From: Allostella sp. ATCC 35155 | GTDB lineage: Bacteria; Pseudomonadota; Alphaproteobacteria; ATCC43930; Allostellaceae | Length of the DNA stretch: 64,000 nucleotides | Reading direction: 5' to 3' | Assembly: GCA_006738865.1 (NCBI GenBank) | Contig: AP019701.1 | Coordinates: 4,697,974 to 4,761,973 of the forward strand | In this document: positions 46,052 to 54,657 of the stretch, one piece after another | How the letters are laid out: each line of letters starts with the position of its first letter | Position numbering within the stretch: position 1 is the first letter of the stretch | Program-made: the position numbers and the translations under genes | The notes under the pieces: generated by a model | What the model was told of the DNA's origin: nothing | The model's database searches: none | The model's input: the letters and a program-made list of their open reading frames with translations, nothing else

Positions 46052-47116
46052 ATGGCGAACGGCACCAGCGGCCCCGACTTCTTCACCGGCACCGAGTTCG
46101 GCGACGAATATTTCGCCCTCGACGGCAACGACACGGTCATCGGCCTCGCCGGCAACGACACCCTCGACCTCGGCCCCGGAGCGGACTCCGCCGAGGGCGG
46201 CGACGGCGACGACCTCGTCAACGGCAGCGCCGGCAACGACACGATGTTCGGCGGGCCGGGCAACGACTATCTCTTCGGCGGCACCAACCTCAGCAATGTC
46301 GGCACCGGCCTCGACCAGCTGTTCGGCGGCGACGGCAACGACATCATGCTGGGCGGTGACAGCAACGATACGGTGGACGGCGAAGGCGGCGACGACGAGA
46401 TCAACGGCAATACCGGGAACGACCTCGTCTATGGCGGCGCTGGCGCCGACTTCGCGCGCGGCGGCCAGGGCACGGACAGCGTCTTCGGTGAATCCGGCAA
46501 CGACTGGCACGTCAACGGCAACATCGGCAACGACTATGTCAGCGGCGGCGACGGCGACGACACCGTCTATGGCGGCCAGGGTGCCGACCTGATGTACGGC
46601 GATGTCGGCAACGACTGGATGAGCGGCGACCTCGACGACGACGACATGTTCGGCGGCGTCGGCAACGACACGATGCTGGGCGGTGCGGGCGCCGATACGA
46701 TGAACGGCGGCAGCGGCAACGACTCCATGAACGGCGGCTCCGGGGCCGACGAGGTCTTCGGCGGCACCGGCAACGACATCCTCGTCGGCAGCAGCGGCAA
46801 CGACCTGCTCTATGGCGGGTCCGGGGACGATGTCTTCGTGTTCGGCAGCGGCAGCGGCGATCTGGACTTCATCACCGACTTCTCGCTCGCCGACGATGTG
46901 ATGCATCTCGCACGAAACCTCAATGGCAGCGGCATCGATACCGATGCCGAAGCGCTGGCTGCGGCCATGCCCTTCTTCAGCGGCACGGCGATCGACCTCG
47001 GAGGCGGCAACTTCATCGTCCTCGACGTGGCACCGGACCAGCTGACCGGCGCCCACTTCACCTTTTACGACGAGTTCATCGTGCCGCCGGTCATCGAACT
47101 GCCGATCATCATCTAG
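46052..47116 (+). CDS. RTX/hemolysin-type calcium-binding repeat protein 2
   Basis: This 354-residue paralog of the preceding protein is colinear over its first ~200 residues (MANGTSGPDFF, then FGGTNLSNVGTG, then NDWHVNGNIG). It is shorter, with fewer repeats, and has a different C-terminal region ending TGAHFTFYDEFIVPPVIELP plus III. It also lacks a signal peptide and any enzyme domain. The ribosome site AGGAGG is strong. The 154-base spacer from RTX1 shows no terminator. Together they look like a tandem duplication that has since diverged, perhaps encoding surface or extracellular calcium-binding proteins. Confidence 0.88.
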   Translation: MANGTSGPDFFTGTEFGDEYFALDGNDTVIGLAGNDTLDLGPGADSAEGGDGDDLVNGSAGNDTMFGGPGNDYLFGGTNLSNVGTGLDQLFGGDGNDIMLGGDSNDTVDGEGGDDEINGNTGNDLVYGGAGADFARGGQGTDSVFGESGNDWHVNGNIGNDYVSGGDGDDTVYGGQGADLMYGDVGNDWMSGDLDDDDMFGGVGNDTMLGGAGADTMNGGSGNDSMNGGSGADEVFGGTGNDILVGSSGNDLLYGGSGDDVFVFGSGSGDLDFITDFSLADDVMHLARNLNGSGIDTDAEALAAAMPFFSGTAIDLGGGNFIVLDVAPDQLTGAHFTFYDEFIVPPVIELPIII

Positions 47117-47207
47117 GCAGAAGGCGGTCGGGCAGGGGCGGCGGCGACCTTCCGGTCCCGCCGCCCGCCGCCGTCGCCGCCGGTTTCTTCACGGTCCGGC
47201 AGCGGCT

Positions 47208-47497
47208 ATGGCGAGACCGGGCGTGGCGCTGGCGGCATCGCTCTTCGGCACGACCCTGCTCCAGCCTGTCAGCCCCTATCGGCAGGTGAGCGGGCGGCCA
47301 AGTACGGCACCCTCTTCATCGTCCCGACGTTCGCCGTCTGTTTCGTGTTCGAGACGCGCACGCGGTTTCGCATCGGCCTGGTCGCAAATGACCTCGTCGG
47401 GTTGGCTCTCTGTCTCTTCCATATGCTGCTGTTCGCGGCCCTGTCCGCGGTGATGTGGCTGACGCGGCCGGCCGGCACACCGGCCCGTTCGGGATAA
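47208..47497 (+). pseudogene. creD: Remnant of creD (inner-membrane protein), frameshifted and internally deleted
   Basis: Frame 1 from 47208 reads ASLFGTTLLQPVSPYRQV. After a one-base frame change near 47287 the second frame reads ERAAKYGTLFIVPTFAVCFV, then NDLVGLALCLFHMLLFAALS and a short MWLTRPAG end. The joined text matches, from memory, the C-terminal half of CreD (FGVTFxxPVDxYxxxxRAxKYGxLFxxLTF). About 80 residues of the usual C-terminal helices and all of the N-terminal half are missing. No CreBC regulators are near. The 463-base region between RTX2 and the lipoprotein holds nothing else. Confidence 0.65.
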
Positions 47498-47579
47498 ACC
47501 GGGCTCGGGGCGCCGGTCGACATGCCGACGCCCTTCCGGTATCAATGGGCATCGACGATTCCCCCCGAAGGCCGGCAGC

Positions 47580-48191
47580 ATGTTGCCTATGAACCGCTGG
47601 CTCTGCCTCGCGGCCGCGATGGTCGCGACAGGGTGCATTAGCCTCGACAGTTCGACCGGACCCACGAGCGTTCCGGGTCCGCAGACCGCCGCACTGGTGC
47701 CGCCGGCGCCGGTTCCGCCGCCGGCGCCGCCGATCAAGGCGATCCCTTCCGTCGATACCAAGGATCTGCCGGCCAAGGCCTGTCTCAACGACCGGGACCG
47801 GCGCAACGATCTGCTGGTCCGCCTCCAGACCGAGATGTCGGTGACCGGCCTGACCTGCCAGTGGAAGGCCGAGAAGGGCAAAAACCTGCTCGACCAGTAT
47901 GCGACGTTCAGCCGGAAGCACCATCGGCGCCTGCTGACGACGCAGGACGAGCATGGCCGCTTCCTCGCCCGCTACGAGAGGGGCAGCGCGCCGCGCCTGT
48001 TCGACCGCTATCGCACCATCCTCGCGAACGAGGAGATGGCCGTCGCCGGACAGTACGGCCATCCCGCCTACTGCGCCCACCGCTATGCGCGGTTCACCGA
48101 AGTCGTGGCCCTGCCGAACGAGCAGGCGCTCAACCAGTGGCTGGATGCTCAGGGCAAGGCGCGGGCGAAGGAATACAAGGCCTGCAAATAG
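47580..48191 (+). CDS. Putative lipoprotein of unknown function
   Basis: This 203-residue protein has a lipoprotein signal (NRWLCLAAAMVATGC, predicted lipidated Cys at residue 19 counting from 47580). A Pro-rich stretch follows (VPPAPVPPPAPPIKAIP) and then a globular C-terminal domain from about residue 60. That domain has several Cys (KACLNDRDRR, LTCQWKAEK, YCAHRYARF, YKACK) that could form disulfides. I do not recognise the domain. It is probably anchored in the outer membrane. Neighbours give no functional hint. A start nine bases later (MNRW) is equally possible. Confidence 0.72.
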   Translation: MLPMNRWLCLAAAMVATGCISLDSSTGPTSVPGPQTAALVPPAPVPPPAPPIKAIPSVDTKDLPAKACLNDRDRRNDLLVRLQTEMSVTGLTCQWKAEKGKNLLDQYATFSRKHHRRLLTTQDEHGRFLARYERGSAPRLFDRYRTILANEEMAVAGQYGHPAYCAHRYARFTEVVALPNEQALNQWLDAQGKARAKEYKACK

Positions 48192-48254
48192 GCCGGCGCC
48201 CGGGGAATCTACCGATTCCGAAGAGCCATGGCTCATGGCGCCGGCGAGCGACCG

Positions 48255-48340
48255 TGCGTCCCTCGACTTCGCTCGGGATGAGGTACGCCTTTGTTCGGGT
48301 TAAAGAATTCCTCTCATCCCGAGCGAAGTCGAGGGACGCA
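48255..48340. repeat. 28-bp perfect inverted repeat (REP-like)
   Basis: The arms 48255-48282 and 48313-48340 are exact reverse complements containing TCCCTCGACTTCGCTCGGGA, separated by 30 AT-richer bases. The element lies between the lipoprotein gene and convergent phzF. A dispersed palindrome with this core is something I recall from many alphaproteobacterial genomes. It could also act as a terminator. Confidence 0.85.
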
Positions 48341-48383
48341 ACGGCATCAATGACGGGTCATTCCGCATCCACCGGGTTTGGTA

Positions 48384-49166
48384 TCAGAGGAACAGCTCGC
48401 CCTTCATGTAGAGCACCGCCTGCCCGGCGATGGTGACGCGGTCGCCGCGGTGCGTGCAGCGGATGCGACCGCCGCGGCGCGACAGCTGGCGTGCCTGCAT
48501 TTCCGTCCGGCCCAGACGTTCACCCCAGTAGGGGATGAGCGTGCAGTGCGCCGAGCCGGTGACCGGATCCTCCGGTATGCCCTTGGCCGGCGCGAAGAAG
48601 CGCGAGACGAAATCGCAGTCGGCGCCGGGTGCCGTCGCGATCACCGCGAAACGGTCGAGCGCCGCCAGCGCGGCCATGTCCGGTGCGAGTGCACGGACGG
48701 CCTCGGCGCTCTCGAAGACCGCGACATAGTCCCGCGCGGCCAGCACCGTCGTCGGCTCGGCCCCCAGGGCCCGGGCGAGTTCGGCCGGCGCCGCAACCGG
48801 TGCCGGGGGGCGGGCCGGGAAGTCGAGGGCGATCCAGTCGCCGTCCCGGGTCACCGTCAGGGTGCCGGCCTTCATGGTGTGAAAGCGAATCTCGGGCTCG
48901 TCGTAGCCCAGCTCCCGCCAGAGGACGGCAGCCGTCGCCAGCGTCGCATGCCCGCAGAGATCGACCTCCACCTCCGGCGTGAACCAGCGCAGGCGAAAGC
49001 CGTCGCCTTCCGGCACGAAGAACGCGGTTTCGGACAGGTTGTTCTCGGCCGCGACGAACTGCATGTGCCGTTCGGACAGCCAGGATTCGAGCGGGCAGAC
49101 GGCCGCCGGATTGCCGTCGAAGATCCGCTCGGCGAAAGCATCGACCTGATAGATCGGAACGATCAT
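48384..49166 (-). CDS. PhzF family phenazine biosynthesis-like isomerase
   Basis: This 260-residue protein has the PhzF duplicated diaminopimelate-epimerase-like fold. The N-terminal PIYQVDAFAERIFDGNPAAV is followed by NNLSETAFF with the catalytic Glu. Then come RWFTPEVEVDLCGHATLATA and DPVTGSAHCTLIPYW. Most homologs outside phenazine clusters have unknown substrates. The ATG at 49166 matches the family start. It lies just downstream of a DUF1127 gene on the same strand. Confidence 0.92.
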   Translation of the reverse strand: MIVPIYQVDAFAERIFDGNPAAVCPLESWLSERHMQFVAAENNLSETAFFVPEGDGFRLRWFTPEVEVDLCGHATLATAAVLWRELGYDEPEIRFHTMKAGTLTVTRDGDWIALDFPARPPAPVAAPAELARALGAEPTTVLAARDYVAVFESAEAVRALAPDMAALAALDRFAVIATAPGADCDFVSRFFAPAKGIPEDPVTGSAHCTLIPYWGERLGRTEMQARQLSRRGGRIRCTHRGDRVTIAGQAVLYMKGELFL

Positions 49167-49198
49167 CCTTCCCTCTCCCGTCTCGCCGTCCTGCCCCG

Positions 49199-49423
49199 CT
49201 AGCGCCGCCATTGGAGCTTCCCCAGCTCGCGCGACACATCGTCCGGCGTCATGCCCATGTCCCGGAGCATCCGCGGATCGAGGCTCTGGAGCAACTGGCG
49301 CTCGCGGGCGCGATCCTGCCACCGCAGCAGCAGGGAACAGAAGCGCCACCACAAGGGGGGCCGGCCCGAACCACCCCGTGGCGCGGGGAACGTCCGGGCG
49401 AATTCGATATTGTCTGCGGACAT
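49199..49423 (-). CDS. DUF1127 (YjiS-like) small protein
   Basis: This 74-residue protein has a basic, aromatic central helix (PPLWWRFCSLLLRWQDRARE). The DUF1127 pattern RQLLQSLDPRMLRDMGMTPD follows, with VSRELGKLQWRR at the end. DUF1127 proteins of Alphaproteobacteria are small basic proteins linked to RNA turnover and to phosphate or carbon homeostasis. Function here is unknown. It is divergent from a MocR gene across 90 bases, and 32 bases upstream of phzF on the same strand. Confidence 0.88.
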   Translation of the reverse strand: MSADNIEFARTFPAPRGGSGRPPLWWRFCSLLLRWQDRARERQLLQSLDPRMLRDMGMTPDDVSRELGKLQWRR

Positions 49424-49474
49424 TGCATCACTCCTATGCCGCAACAGCCTTCTCGGTTGCGACAATGGGAAAGT

Positions 49475-49505
49475 ATTGACCAGAATTTCTGCGTCAATGT
49501 ATGTA
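49475..49505. promoter_or_regulatory. MocR promoter/operator candidate with inverted repeat
   Basis: ATTGAC (49475-49480) and GTCAAT (49493-49498) form an inverted repeat with a 12-base spacer. TTGACC (49476-49481) and TATGTA (49500-49505), 18 bases apart, make a promoter for the MocR gene whose start is at 49514. The mRNA would be nearly leaderless. The position suggests autoregulation. Confidence 0.4.
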
Positions 49506-49513
49506 TTGTTTCC

Positions 49514-50911
49514 ATGACAATATGGCTTCCCGAACTCGCTCACCGGCCGGGCCCGAAGTACCGCGCGATCGCCGACGCCCTGGCGGAGGATGTCCGGAGC
49601 GGCCGGATGCGGCCCGGAACCCGGCTGCCGACCCACCGCGACCTCGCCTGGCGCCTCGGGCTGACGGTCGGGACCGTCACCCGGGCCTATGCCGAGGCGG
49701 AACGACGCGGCCTGATCGCGGGCGAGGTCGGCCGCGGCACCTACGTCCGCGGCGCCGCACCGGCCGACGTCGGCATCTCCTACTCGCCGGCCGACGCCTC
49801 CTCGCAGCCGGCGCTGATCGACCTCAGCCTCAATTTCCCGGTGATCCCGGGGCACGAGGCGGAGCTGGCCGCCGCACTCGGCCGGCTGGCCGGGCGCGGC
49901 GACCTCGCCGCCCTGCTGCCCTATCATCCCCACGCCGGACGGCCGTCCGACCGGGCCGCCGGGGCACGCTGGATCGGCCGCAGCGGCCTCGCGGTGGAAC
50001 CGGACGACGTGGCGGTGACGGCGGGCGGCCAGCACGGGATCGTCGCCTGCATGGCCGCCGTCGCCGCCTCCGGCGATACGGTGCTGGTCGAGAGCCTGAC
50101 CTATCCGGGCGTCAAGGCCGCGGCCGCGCTGCTCGGCCTCAAGCTGGTCGGCGTCGCCATCGACGAGGAGGGCGTCGTTCCCGAGGCGCTGGCCGCCGCC
50201 CTGCGCACGACCAACGCCAAGGCGCTCTACTGCATGCCGACCCTGCACAATCCGACGGCCATCGTGATGCCGGAGAGCCGCCGGAGGGCGATCGCCGAAC
50301 TGGCGTCAAGCCACGAGATTCCCGTCGTGGAGGACGATTGCTACGGCTTCCTGACGCCGGATGCACCGCCGCCGATCGGGGCGCTCGGGATCTGTGAAGG
50401 GCTGTTCCTCACCAGCCTGTCGAAGAGCATCGCAGCCGGGCAGCGCATCGGCTATGTCGCCGCACGGCCGGCCCGGCTGGAGCGGGTGACCCAGGCGATC
50501 CGCGCCACCTCCTGGATGGCGAGCCCGATTGCAGCGGCCATCGCCAGCGACTGGATCGGCGACGGCACCGCCGAGCGCATGGTGCGGGAGCGGCGGGCGG
50601 AAGCCGCGGCCCGCCAGCGCATGGTCGAGGCAGCGCTGCCCGGCGGACGGGCGCCCGGCGGCGCGGTCAGCTACCATGCCTGGCTGACGCTGCCCGATCG
50701 CTGGCGCGCCGACGAATTCGTCGCCGAGGCGCGCCGGCGGGGCGTCGCGGTCACGCCGCCGACCGCCTTCGCGGTGACCCGCCAGGCCGCACCCGACGCC
50801 GTGCGGATCTGCTACGGCGCGGCCGCCGGACGCGACGAACTGGCGCGCGGACTGGAGATCCTCGCCGGGCTGATCGAGGAACACCCGGCGATGGCAGCCT
50901 CGATCGTCTGA
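49514..50911 (+). CDS. MocR-type regulator (GntR HTH fused to PLP aminotransferase domain)
   Basis: This 465-residue protein has an N-terminal GntR winged helix (KYRAIADALAEDVRSGRMRP, then LAWRLGLTVGTVTRAYAEAE, residues 16-75). It is fused to a fold-type I aminotransferase domain from about residue 100. CMPTLHNPTA and the PLP Lys near residue 304 in LTSLSKSIAAGQRIGYVAAR are clear. MocR proteins regulate nearby genes in response to PLP or amino-containing ligands. The divergent DUF1127-phzF genes are candidate targets. No ribosome site precedes the ATG. Confidence 0.92.
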   Translation: MTIWLPELAHRPGPKYRAIADALAEDVRSGRMRPGTRLPTHRDLAWRLGLTVGTVTRAYAEAERRGLIAGEVGRGTYVRGAAPADVGISYSPADASSQPALIDLSLNFPVIPGHEAELAAALGRLAGRGDLAALLPYHPHAGRPSDRAAGARWIGRSGLAVEPDDVAVTAGGQHGIVACMAAVAASGDTVLVESLTYPGVKAAAALLGLKLVGVAIDEEGVVPEALAAALRTTNAKALYCMPTLHNPTAIVMPESRRRAIAELASSHEIPVVEDDCYGFLTPDAPPPIGALGICEGLFLTSLSKSIAAGQRIGYVAARPARLERVTQAIRATSWMASPIAAAIASDWIGDGTAERMVRERRAEAAARQRMVEAALPGGRAPGGAVSYHAWLTLPDRWRADEFVAEARRRGVAVTPPTAFAVTRQAAPDAVRICYGAAAGRDELARGLEILAGLIEEHPAMAASIV

Positions 50912-50912
50912 T

Positions 50913-51302
50913 TCACTCCCACTGGATCATGTTGCCGGACACCAGGCTGCCCCGCCGGACGACCTGGCAGCCGCCGCTCGCCGTCACCGTCCAGGGATTC
51001 TCGATCTCGACCCGGGCGAAGGTCGGTTCGGCGCTGCACTGCAGGGCGAACGCCAGTCCACCCGTGGGGCCCTGTGCAACCAGCACGAAGCTGACGACCG
51101 TGCCGTCGCCGACCCGCAGCGTCTGGCCCACCGGCCGCGAGGGCGCATCGACGCCGCCGTCGGCATAGCGAATATCCTCGACCACGATCTGCGACCCGTA
51201 CGGGTTGGCAGTCATGAGATTCCAGATCTCGACATAGGCCGCCTGGGCCGGCGCGGCGGCCAGAGCGATCGCTGCCGCCGCCGCGGCGATTGTCCCGTTC
51301 AT
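50913..51302 (-). CDS. Small secreted protein of unknown function
   Basis: This 129-residue protein has a clear signal peptide (TIAAAAAAIALAAAPAQAAY, cleavage after AQA). The mature part of about 107 residues is beta-rich with two Cys (ALQCSAEP and SGGCQVVRR) that may form a disulfide. I recognise no domain. It ends one base after the MocR stop (convergent) and lies 57 bases downstream of thiD on the same strand. It is likely periplasmic. Confidence 0.72.
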   Translation of the reverse strand: MNGTIAAAAAAIALAAAPAQAAYVEIWNLMTANPYGSQIVVEDIRYADGGVDAPSRPVGQTLRVGDGTVVSFVLVAQGPTGGLAFALQCSAEPTFARVEIENPWTVTASGGCQVVRRGSLVSGNMIQWE

Positions 51303-51359
51303 GCCCTGGTACCTCCTGCTCCGGATGGACTCCGATCATGGTGACCGCGGAAGGCCGGA

Positions 51360-52163
51360 TCAACTGCCCGGCGCCCGCATCGTGTATCCGTGGTCGAGCG
51401 GCCCGTGGCCGGCGCCATAGCCCGGCGCCCGCCGGATGGCCTCCTGGACATAGTCGCGGGCCCGTCCGACGGCTGCGGCCAGTTCCATCCCCTGGGCGAT
51501 ACCGGTCGCGATCGCCGATGCCAGCGTGCAGCCGGTGCCATGGGTGTGGCGGGTGGCGATCCGCTGCGACCGGAAGCGATGGACGCCGTGCGCATCGGCC
51601 AGCACATCCACGACCTCCTCCCCTGCGCCATGGCCGCCCTTGAGCAGGACGGCGGCCGGCCCGAGTCGCCGCAGCGCGACCGCGGCCTCTTCCATCGCCG
51701 ACAGATCCCCGATCGGCCTGCCGAGCAAGGTCTCGGCTTCGGGAAGGTTCGGCGTCAGCACCGCCGCCCGCGGCAGCAGCAGCGTCCGCAGCGCATCCAC
51801 CGCGCTCTCGACGAGCAGCGCGTGGCCACCCTTGGCGATCATCACCGGATCGCAGACCAGGGGGACGTCCGGCGCCTTCGCCGCCAGCATGTCCGCCACG
51901 GTCCGGATGACCGCGCTGTCGTGCAGCATGCCGGTCTTGACGGCGTCGGCCCCGAGATCGTCCAGCACCACTTCCATCTGGCGGGCGATGAAGTCGGGGG
52001 CGATCGGCAGGACCCCGTGGACGCCGAGCGTGTTCTGCGCCGTCAGCGCGGTGATCGCCGTCATCGCGAAGCCGCCGAGCGCGGTCACGGTCTTGATGTC
52101 GGCCTGGATCCCCGCCCCGCCGCCGGAATCCGAGCCGGCGACGATCAGCACACGTCCCCGCAT
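51360..52163 (-). CDS. thiD: Hydroxymethylpyrimidine/phosphomethylpyrimidine kinase
   Basis: This 267-residue ribokinase-fold enzyme phosphorylates HMP and HMP-phosphate in thiamine synthesis. RVLIVAGSDSGGGAGIQADI is the N-terminal signature, QMEVVLDDLGADAVKTGML lies near residue 70, and the anion hole and base are in TRHTHGTGCTLASAIATGI. Its ATG shares one base with the glmM stop (TGATG). No other thi genes or a TPP riboswitch are visible. Placement directly downstream of glmM is an uncommon pairing. Confidence 0.95.
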   Translation of the reverse strand: MRGRVLIVAGSDSGGGAGIQADIKTVTALGGFAMTAITALTAQNTLGVHGVLPIAPDFIARQMEVVLDDLGADAVKTGMLHDSAVIRTVADMLAAKAPDVPLVCDPVMIAKGGHALLVESAVDALRTLLLPRAAVLTPNLPEAETLLGRPIGDLSAMEEAAVALRRLGPAAVLLKGGHGAGEEVVDVLADAHGVHRFRSQRIATRHTHGTGCTLASAIATGIAQGMELAAAVGRARDYVQEAIRRAPGYGAGHGPLDHGYTMRAPGS

Positions 52164-53527
52164 CAGGCTGCCCTCTCGCCGTCCGCGTGCCGGATGGCGT
52201 CGATGACCGCATCGACCGCGGCGTCGACGATCGCGGCATCGTCGCCCTCGGCCATCACCCGGATCACCGGCTCCGTGCCCGATCGCCGCACGAGCATTCG
52301 TCCCTGGCGCCCGAGTCGGCGCTCGCTATCGCGGATGGCCGCAGCCACCGCCGCTTCCGCCAGGAAGTCGCCCGGTCCCGTCCGTATGCTCTTCAGCCGC
52401 TGCGGCACGGGGTCGAACAGGCGCGCGACGCGGCTCGCCGGCTGGTCTTGCTCGACGAGGCATGCCAGCAGCTGCAGGGCGGCGACCAGCCCGTCGCCCG
52501 TGGTGGCGAGGTCGCCGAGCACGATATGGCCCGAGGGCTCGCCGCCGACGTTGGCGCCCCGGCGATGCATTTCCTCCACGACGTAGCGGTCGCCCACGGA
52601 GGTGCGGACGAGGCCGATGCCGCGGCCGGCAAGGAAGCGCTCCAAGCCCAGATTCGACATGACCGTCGCCACCACCACGCCGCCGGCAAGGCGACCGGCC
52701 TGGGACCATTGCGAGCCGATGAGGGCGAGCAGCTGGTCGCCGTCGATGACGGCTCCATGCTCGTCGGCCAGGATGACGCGGTCGGCGTCGCCGTCGAGCG
52801 CGATACCGAGCTGGGCGCCGTGCGCGACCACCGCCTCGCACATCGCCTCGGGATGGGTCGCGCCGCAGCCGGCATTGATGTTGAAGCCGTCCGGGGCGAC
52901 GGCCAGCGGCACCACCTCCGCCCCCAGCTCGTAGAGCACGGTCGGGGCGACGCGATAGGCCGCACCATTGGCGCAGTCGACGACGATCTTGAGCCCGTCG
53001 AGCCGGCGCCCCTTGGGAAAGCCGGCCTTGACCGCCTCGATGTAGCGCCCGCCGGCATCGTCGAGGCGCCGGGCGCGGCCGAGCTGGCGCGGGCCGGCGG
53101 GCGCCATGCCGAACGGCGCCTCGCCCAGCACCTGCGCCTCGATCGCCTGTTCGACGGCGTCGGACAGCTTGTAGCCGTCCGGCCCGAACAGCTTGATGCC
53201 GTTGTCCTGGTAGGCATTGTGCGAGGCCGAGATGACCACGCCGAGGTCGGCGCGCAGACTGCGCGTCAGCATGGCGACCGCCGGCGTCGGCATCGGCCCG
53301 ACCAGGACCACGTCCATGCCCATGGACACGAAGCCGGCGGTCATGGCGGGCTCCAGCATGTAGCCCGACAGGCGCGTATCCTTGCCGATGACGACGCGGT
53401 GCCGGTGCTCACCGCGCCGGAACTGAGCCGCGGCAGCCATGGCCACCCGCAGCGCCAGGTCCGCGGTCATCGGCGCCTCGTTCGCCTTGCCGCGGATACC
53501 ATCGGTCCCGAACAGCCTGCGTGCCAT
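52163..53527 (-). CDS. glmM: Phosphoglucosamine mutase
   Basis: This 454-residue enzyme converts glucosamine-6-phosphate to glucosamine-1-phosphate for cell-wall synthesis. The phosphoserine is Ser102 in [14 protein letters not shown]. The metal loop is [15 protein letters not shown], the sugar loop GGEPSGHIV, and the phosphate-binding end [15 protein letters not shown]. The N-terminus [15 protein letters not shown] is standard. In many Alphaproteobacteria glmM follows ftsH-folP; here an exoD-like gene and tatA sit between. GAGAGGAGG precedes the ATG. Confidence 0.97.
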   Translation of the reverse strand: MARRLFGTDGIRGKANEAPMTADLALRVAMAAAAQFRRGEHRHRVVIGKDTRLSGYMLEPAMTAGFVSMGMDVVLVGPMPTPAVAMLTRSLRADLGVVISASHNAYQDNGIKLFGPDGYKLSDAVEQAIEAQVLGEAPFGMAPAGPRQLGRARRLDDAGGRYIEAVKAGFPKGRRLDGLKIVVDCANGAAYRVAPTVLYELGAEVVPLAVAPDGFNINAGCGATHPEAMCEAVVAHGAQLGIALDGDADRVILADEHGAVIDGDQLLALIGSQWSQAGRLAGGVVVATVMSNLGLERFLAGRGIGLVRTSVGDRYVVEEMHRRGANVGGEPSGHIVLGDLATTGDGLVAALQLLACLVEQDQPASRVARLFDPVPQRLKSIRTGPGDFLAEAAVAAAIRDSERRLGRQGRMLVRRSGTEPVIRVMAEGDDAAIVDAAVDAVIDAIRHADGERAA

Positions 53528-53723
53528 CGGCGCGCCCCCTCCTCTCCAGCCTCCGTCCGGGCCGGACTCGCCCAGGATCGCCGTCCGGTATATAACAGCC
53601 GGATGGAAAAGACGGCGAGGGCCGGCATGTCCGTGGGTGGATTGCCGGTCCGACGACGGCTATAGGTGGGCGGTCGGGTGTCGGGAGGGGGCCGGCGGCC
53701 AGAACCGAATCTGGGAGAGAGTG

Positions 53724-53966
53724 ATGGGTAGCTTCAGCATCTGGCACTGGCTGATCGTTCTGGCCGTGATCCTGATCGTCTTCGGCGCCGGCAAGCTGCC
53801 GCGGGTGATGGGCGACGTCGCCAAGGGGATCAAGAACTTCAAGCACGGCATGAAGGACGAGGACAAGCCGGAGGAGATCCCACCGTCGGATACCGTGGCC
53901 TCGCGCCCGGTCAACCCGGCGCCGGCGAATACTCCCTCCGAGCAGGCGCAGCACAAGGCGTCCTGA
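53724..53966 (+). CDS. tatA: Sec-independent translocase subunit TatA
   Basis: This 80-residue protein has one N-terminal membrane helix ([20 protein letters not shown], with the FGxxKLP hinge). An amphipathic helix follows ([20 protein letters not shown]) and then a Pro-rich tail. TatA oligomers form the Tat translocation pore. No tatB or tatC adjoins it. GGGAGAGAG precedes the ATG at 53724. It is divergent from glmM and convergent with the exoD-like gene. Confidence 0.95.
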   Translation: MGSFSIWHWLIVLAVILIVFGAGKLPRVMGDVAKGIKNFKHGMKDEDKPEEIPPSDTVASRPVNPAPANTPSEQAQHKAS

Positions 53967-53994
53967 GCCGGCGCGGCTGCTGCGGGCCGGGTGG

Positions 53995-54657
53995 CTACAG
54001 GATGTAGTGCTCGAACAGCCCGACCAGCAGTCGAAACGAGAGCACGGCGATCGTCACCACGATGGCGATCGCCGCCGCCGCGATGCCGAGGCCGATCCCG
54101 ACCATGCGGCCATCCTTCTCGAGCAGGCCGAGGGCCATCACGGTCATGGCGAGGCCCGGGGGGAAGTTTCCGCCGGGGATCGGCAGGGCCAGGACGATCG
54201 ACAGCAGCAGATAGACGCCGCCGAGCAGCCGTTCGGCGATCGGGCCGGTCAGCGACCGGCCACGCGGCCGGCACCAGCGTTCCAGCCGCTCGAGCCAGGG
54301 GAGGATGCGGGCCACGAGGGTCCGGAACTCCGCGCGCCCGACGGTACGGCGCAACAGCCGCTCCGGCAGCCACGGACGCGGGCGGCCCAGCATCATCTGG
54401 ACGGAAAAGAAGGCGAGCGGCACGCCGAACACGGTCGAGAAGCCCGGCGGACTGGGAATCGGCAGCGAGTTTGGGATCGCCAGCACCAGCAGGATGATGG
54501 CGAAGCCGCGGTCGCCCAGCGCCTCCACGAAGTCCCGCAGCGGCATGCGCTCGGCCGGCATCTCGCGCGCCATGCGGGCCAGCAGCGCGGAGGTCCGTTC
54601 GGGCTCGTCGGCGGCGACAGGCTCGGCGGCAGCGGGCTCGTCTGCAGACCGGCTCAT
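53995..54657 (-). CDS. ExoD-family membrane protein
   Basis: This is a 220-residue protein. An acidic N-terminus is followed by the ExoD core: PLRDFVEALGDRGFAIILLV, the loop IPNSLPIPSPPGFSTVFGVP, and three further hydrophobic segments. ExoD was linked to exopolysaccharide production and alkali tolerance in Sinorhizobium, but its biochemistry is unclear. The ATG overlaps the folP stop (ATGA), making it the last gene of the tol-ftsH-folP series. The start at 54657 fits that coupling better than an upstream in-frame codon. Confidence 0.85.
   Translation of the reverse strand: MSRSADEPAAAEPVAADEPERTSALLARMAREMPAERMPLRDFVEALGDRGFAIILLVLAIPNSLPIPSPPGFSTVFGVPLAFFSVQMMLGRPRPWLPERLLRRTVGRAEFRTLVARILPWLERLERWCRPRGRSLTGPIAERLLGGVYLLLSIVLALPIPGGNFPPGLAMTVMALGLLEKDGRMVGIGLGIAAAAIAIVVTIAVLSFRLLVGLFEHYIL

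Noticed and set aside
44503..47116. CRISPR-like regular repeats
   Set aside because: The periodicity is the coding of RTX nonapeptides, with no constant repeat and no spacer structure.
44310..47200. A type I secretion operon with the RTX genes
   Set aside because: No ABC exporter, membrane-fusion protein or outer-membrane channel is encoded beside them; flanks are metabolic genes and a lipoprotein.
47208..47453. An intact 81-residue protein from the ATG at 47208
   Set aside because: After about residue 26 it becomes Ser/Arg/Cys-rich, while a different frame carries the CreD-like text, so a frameshifted remnant explains it better.
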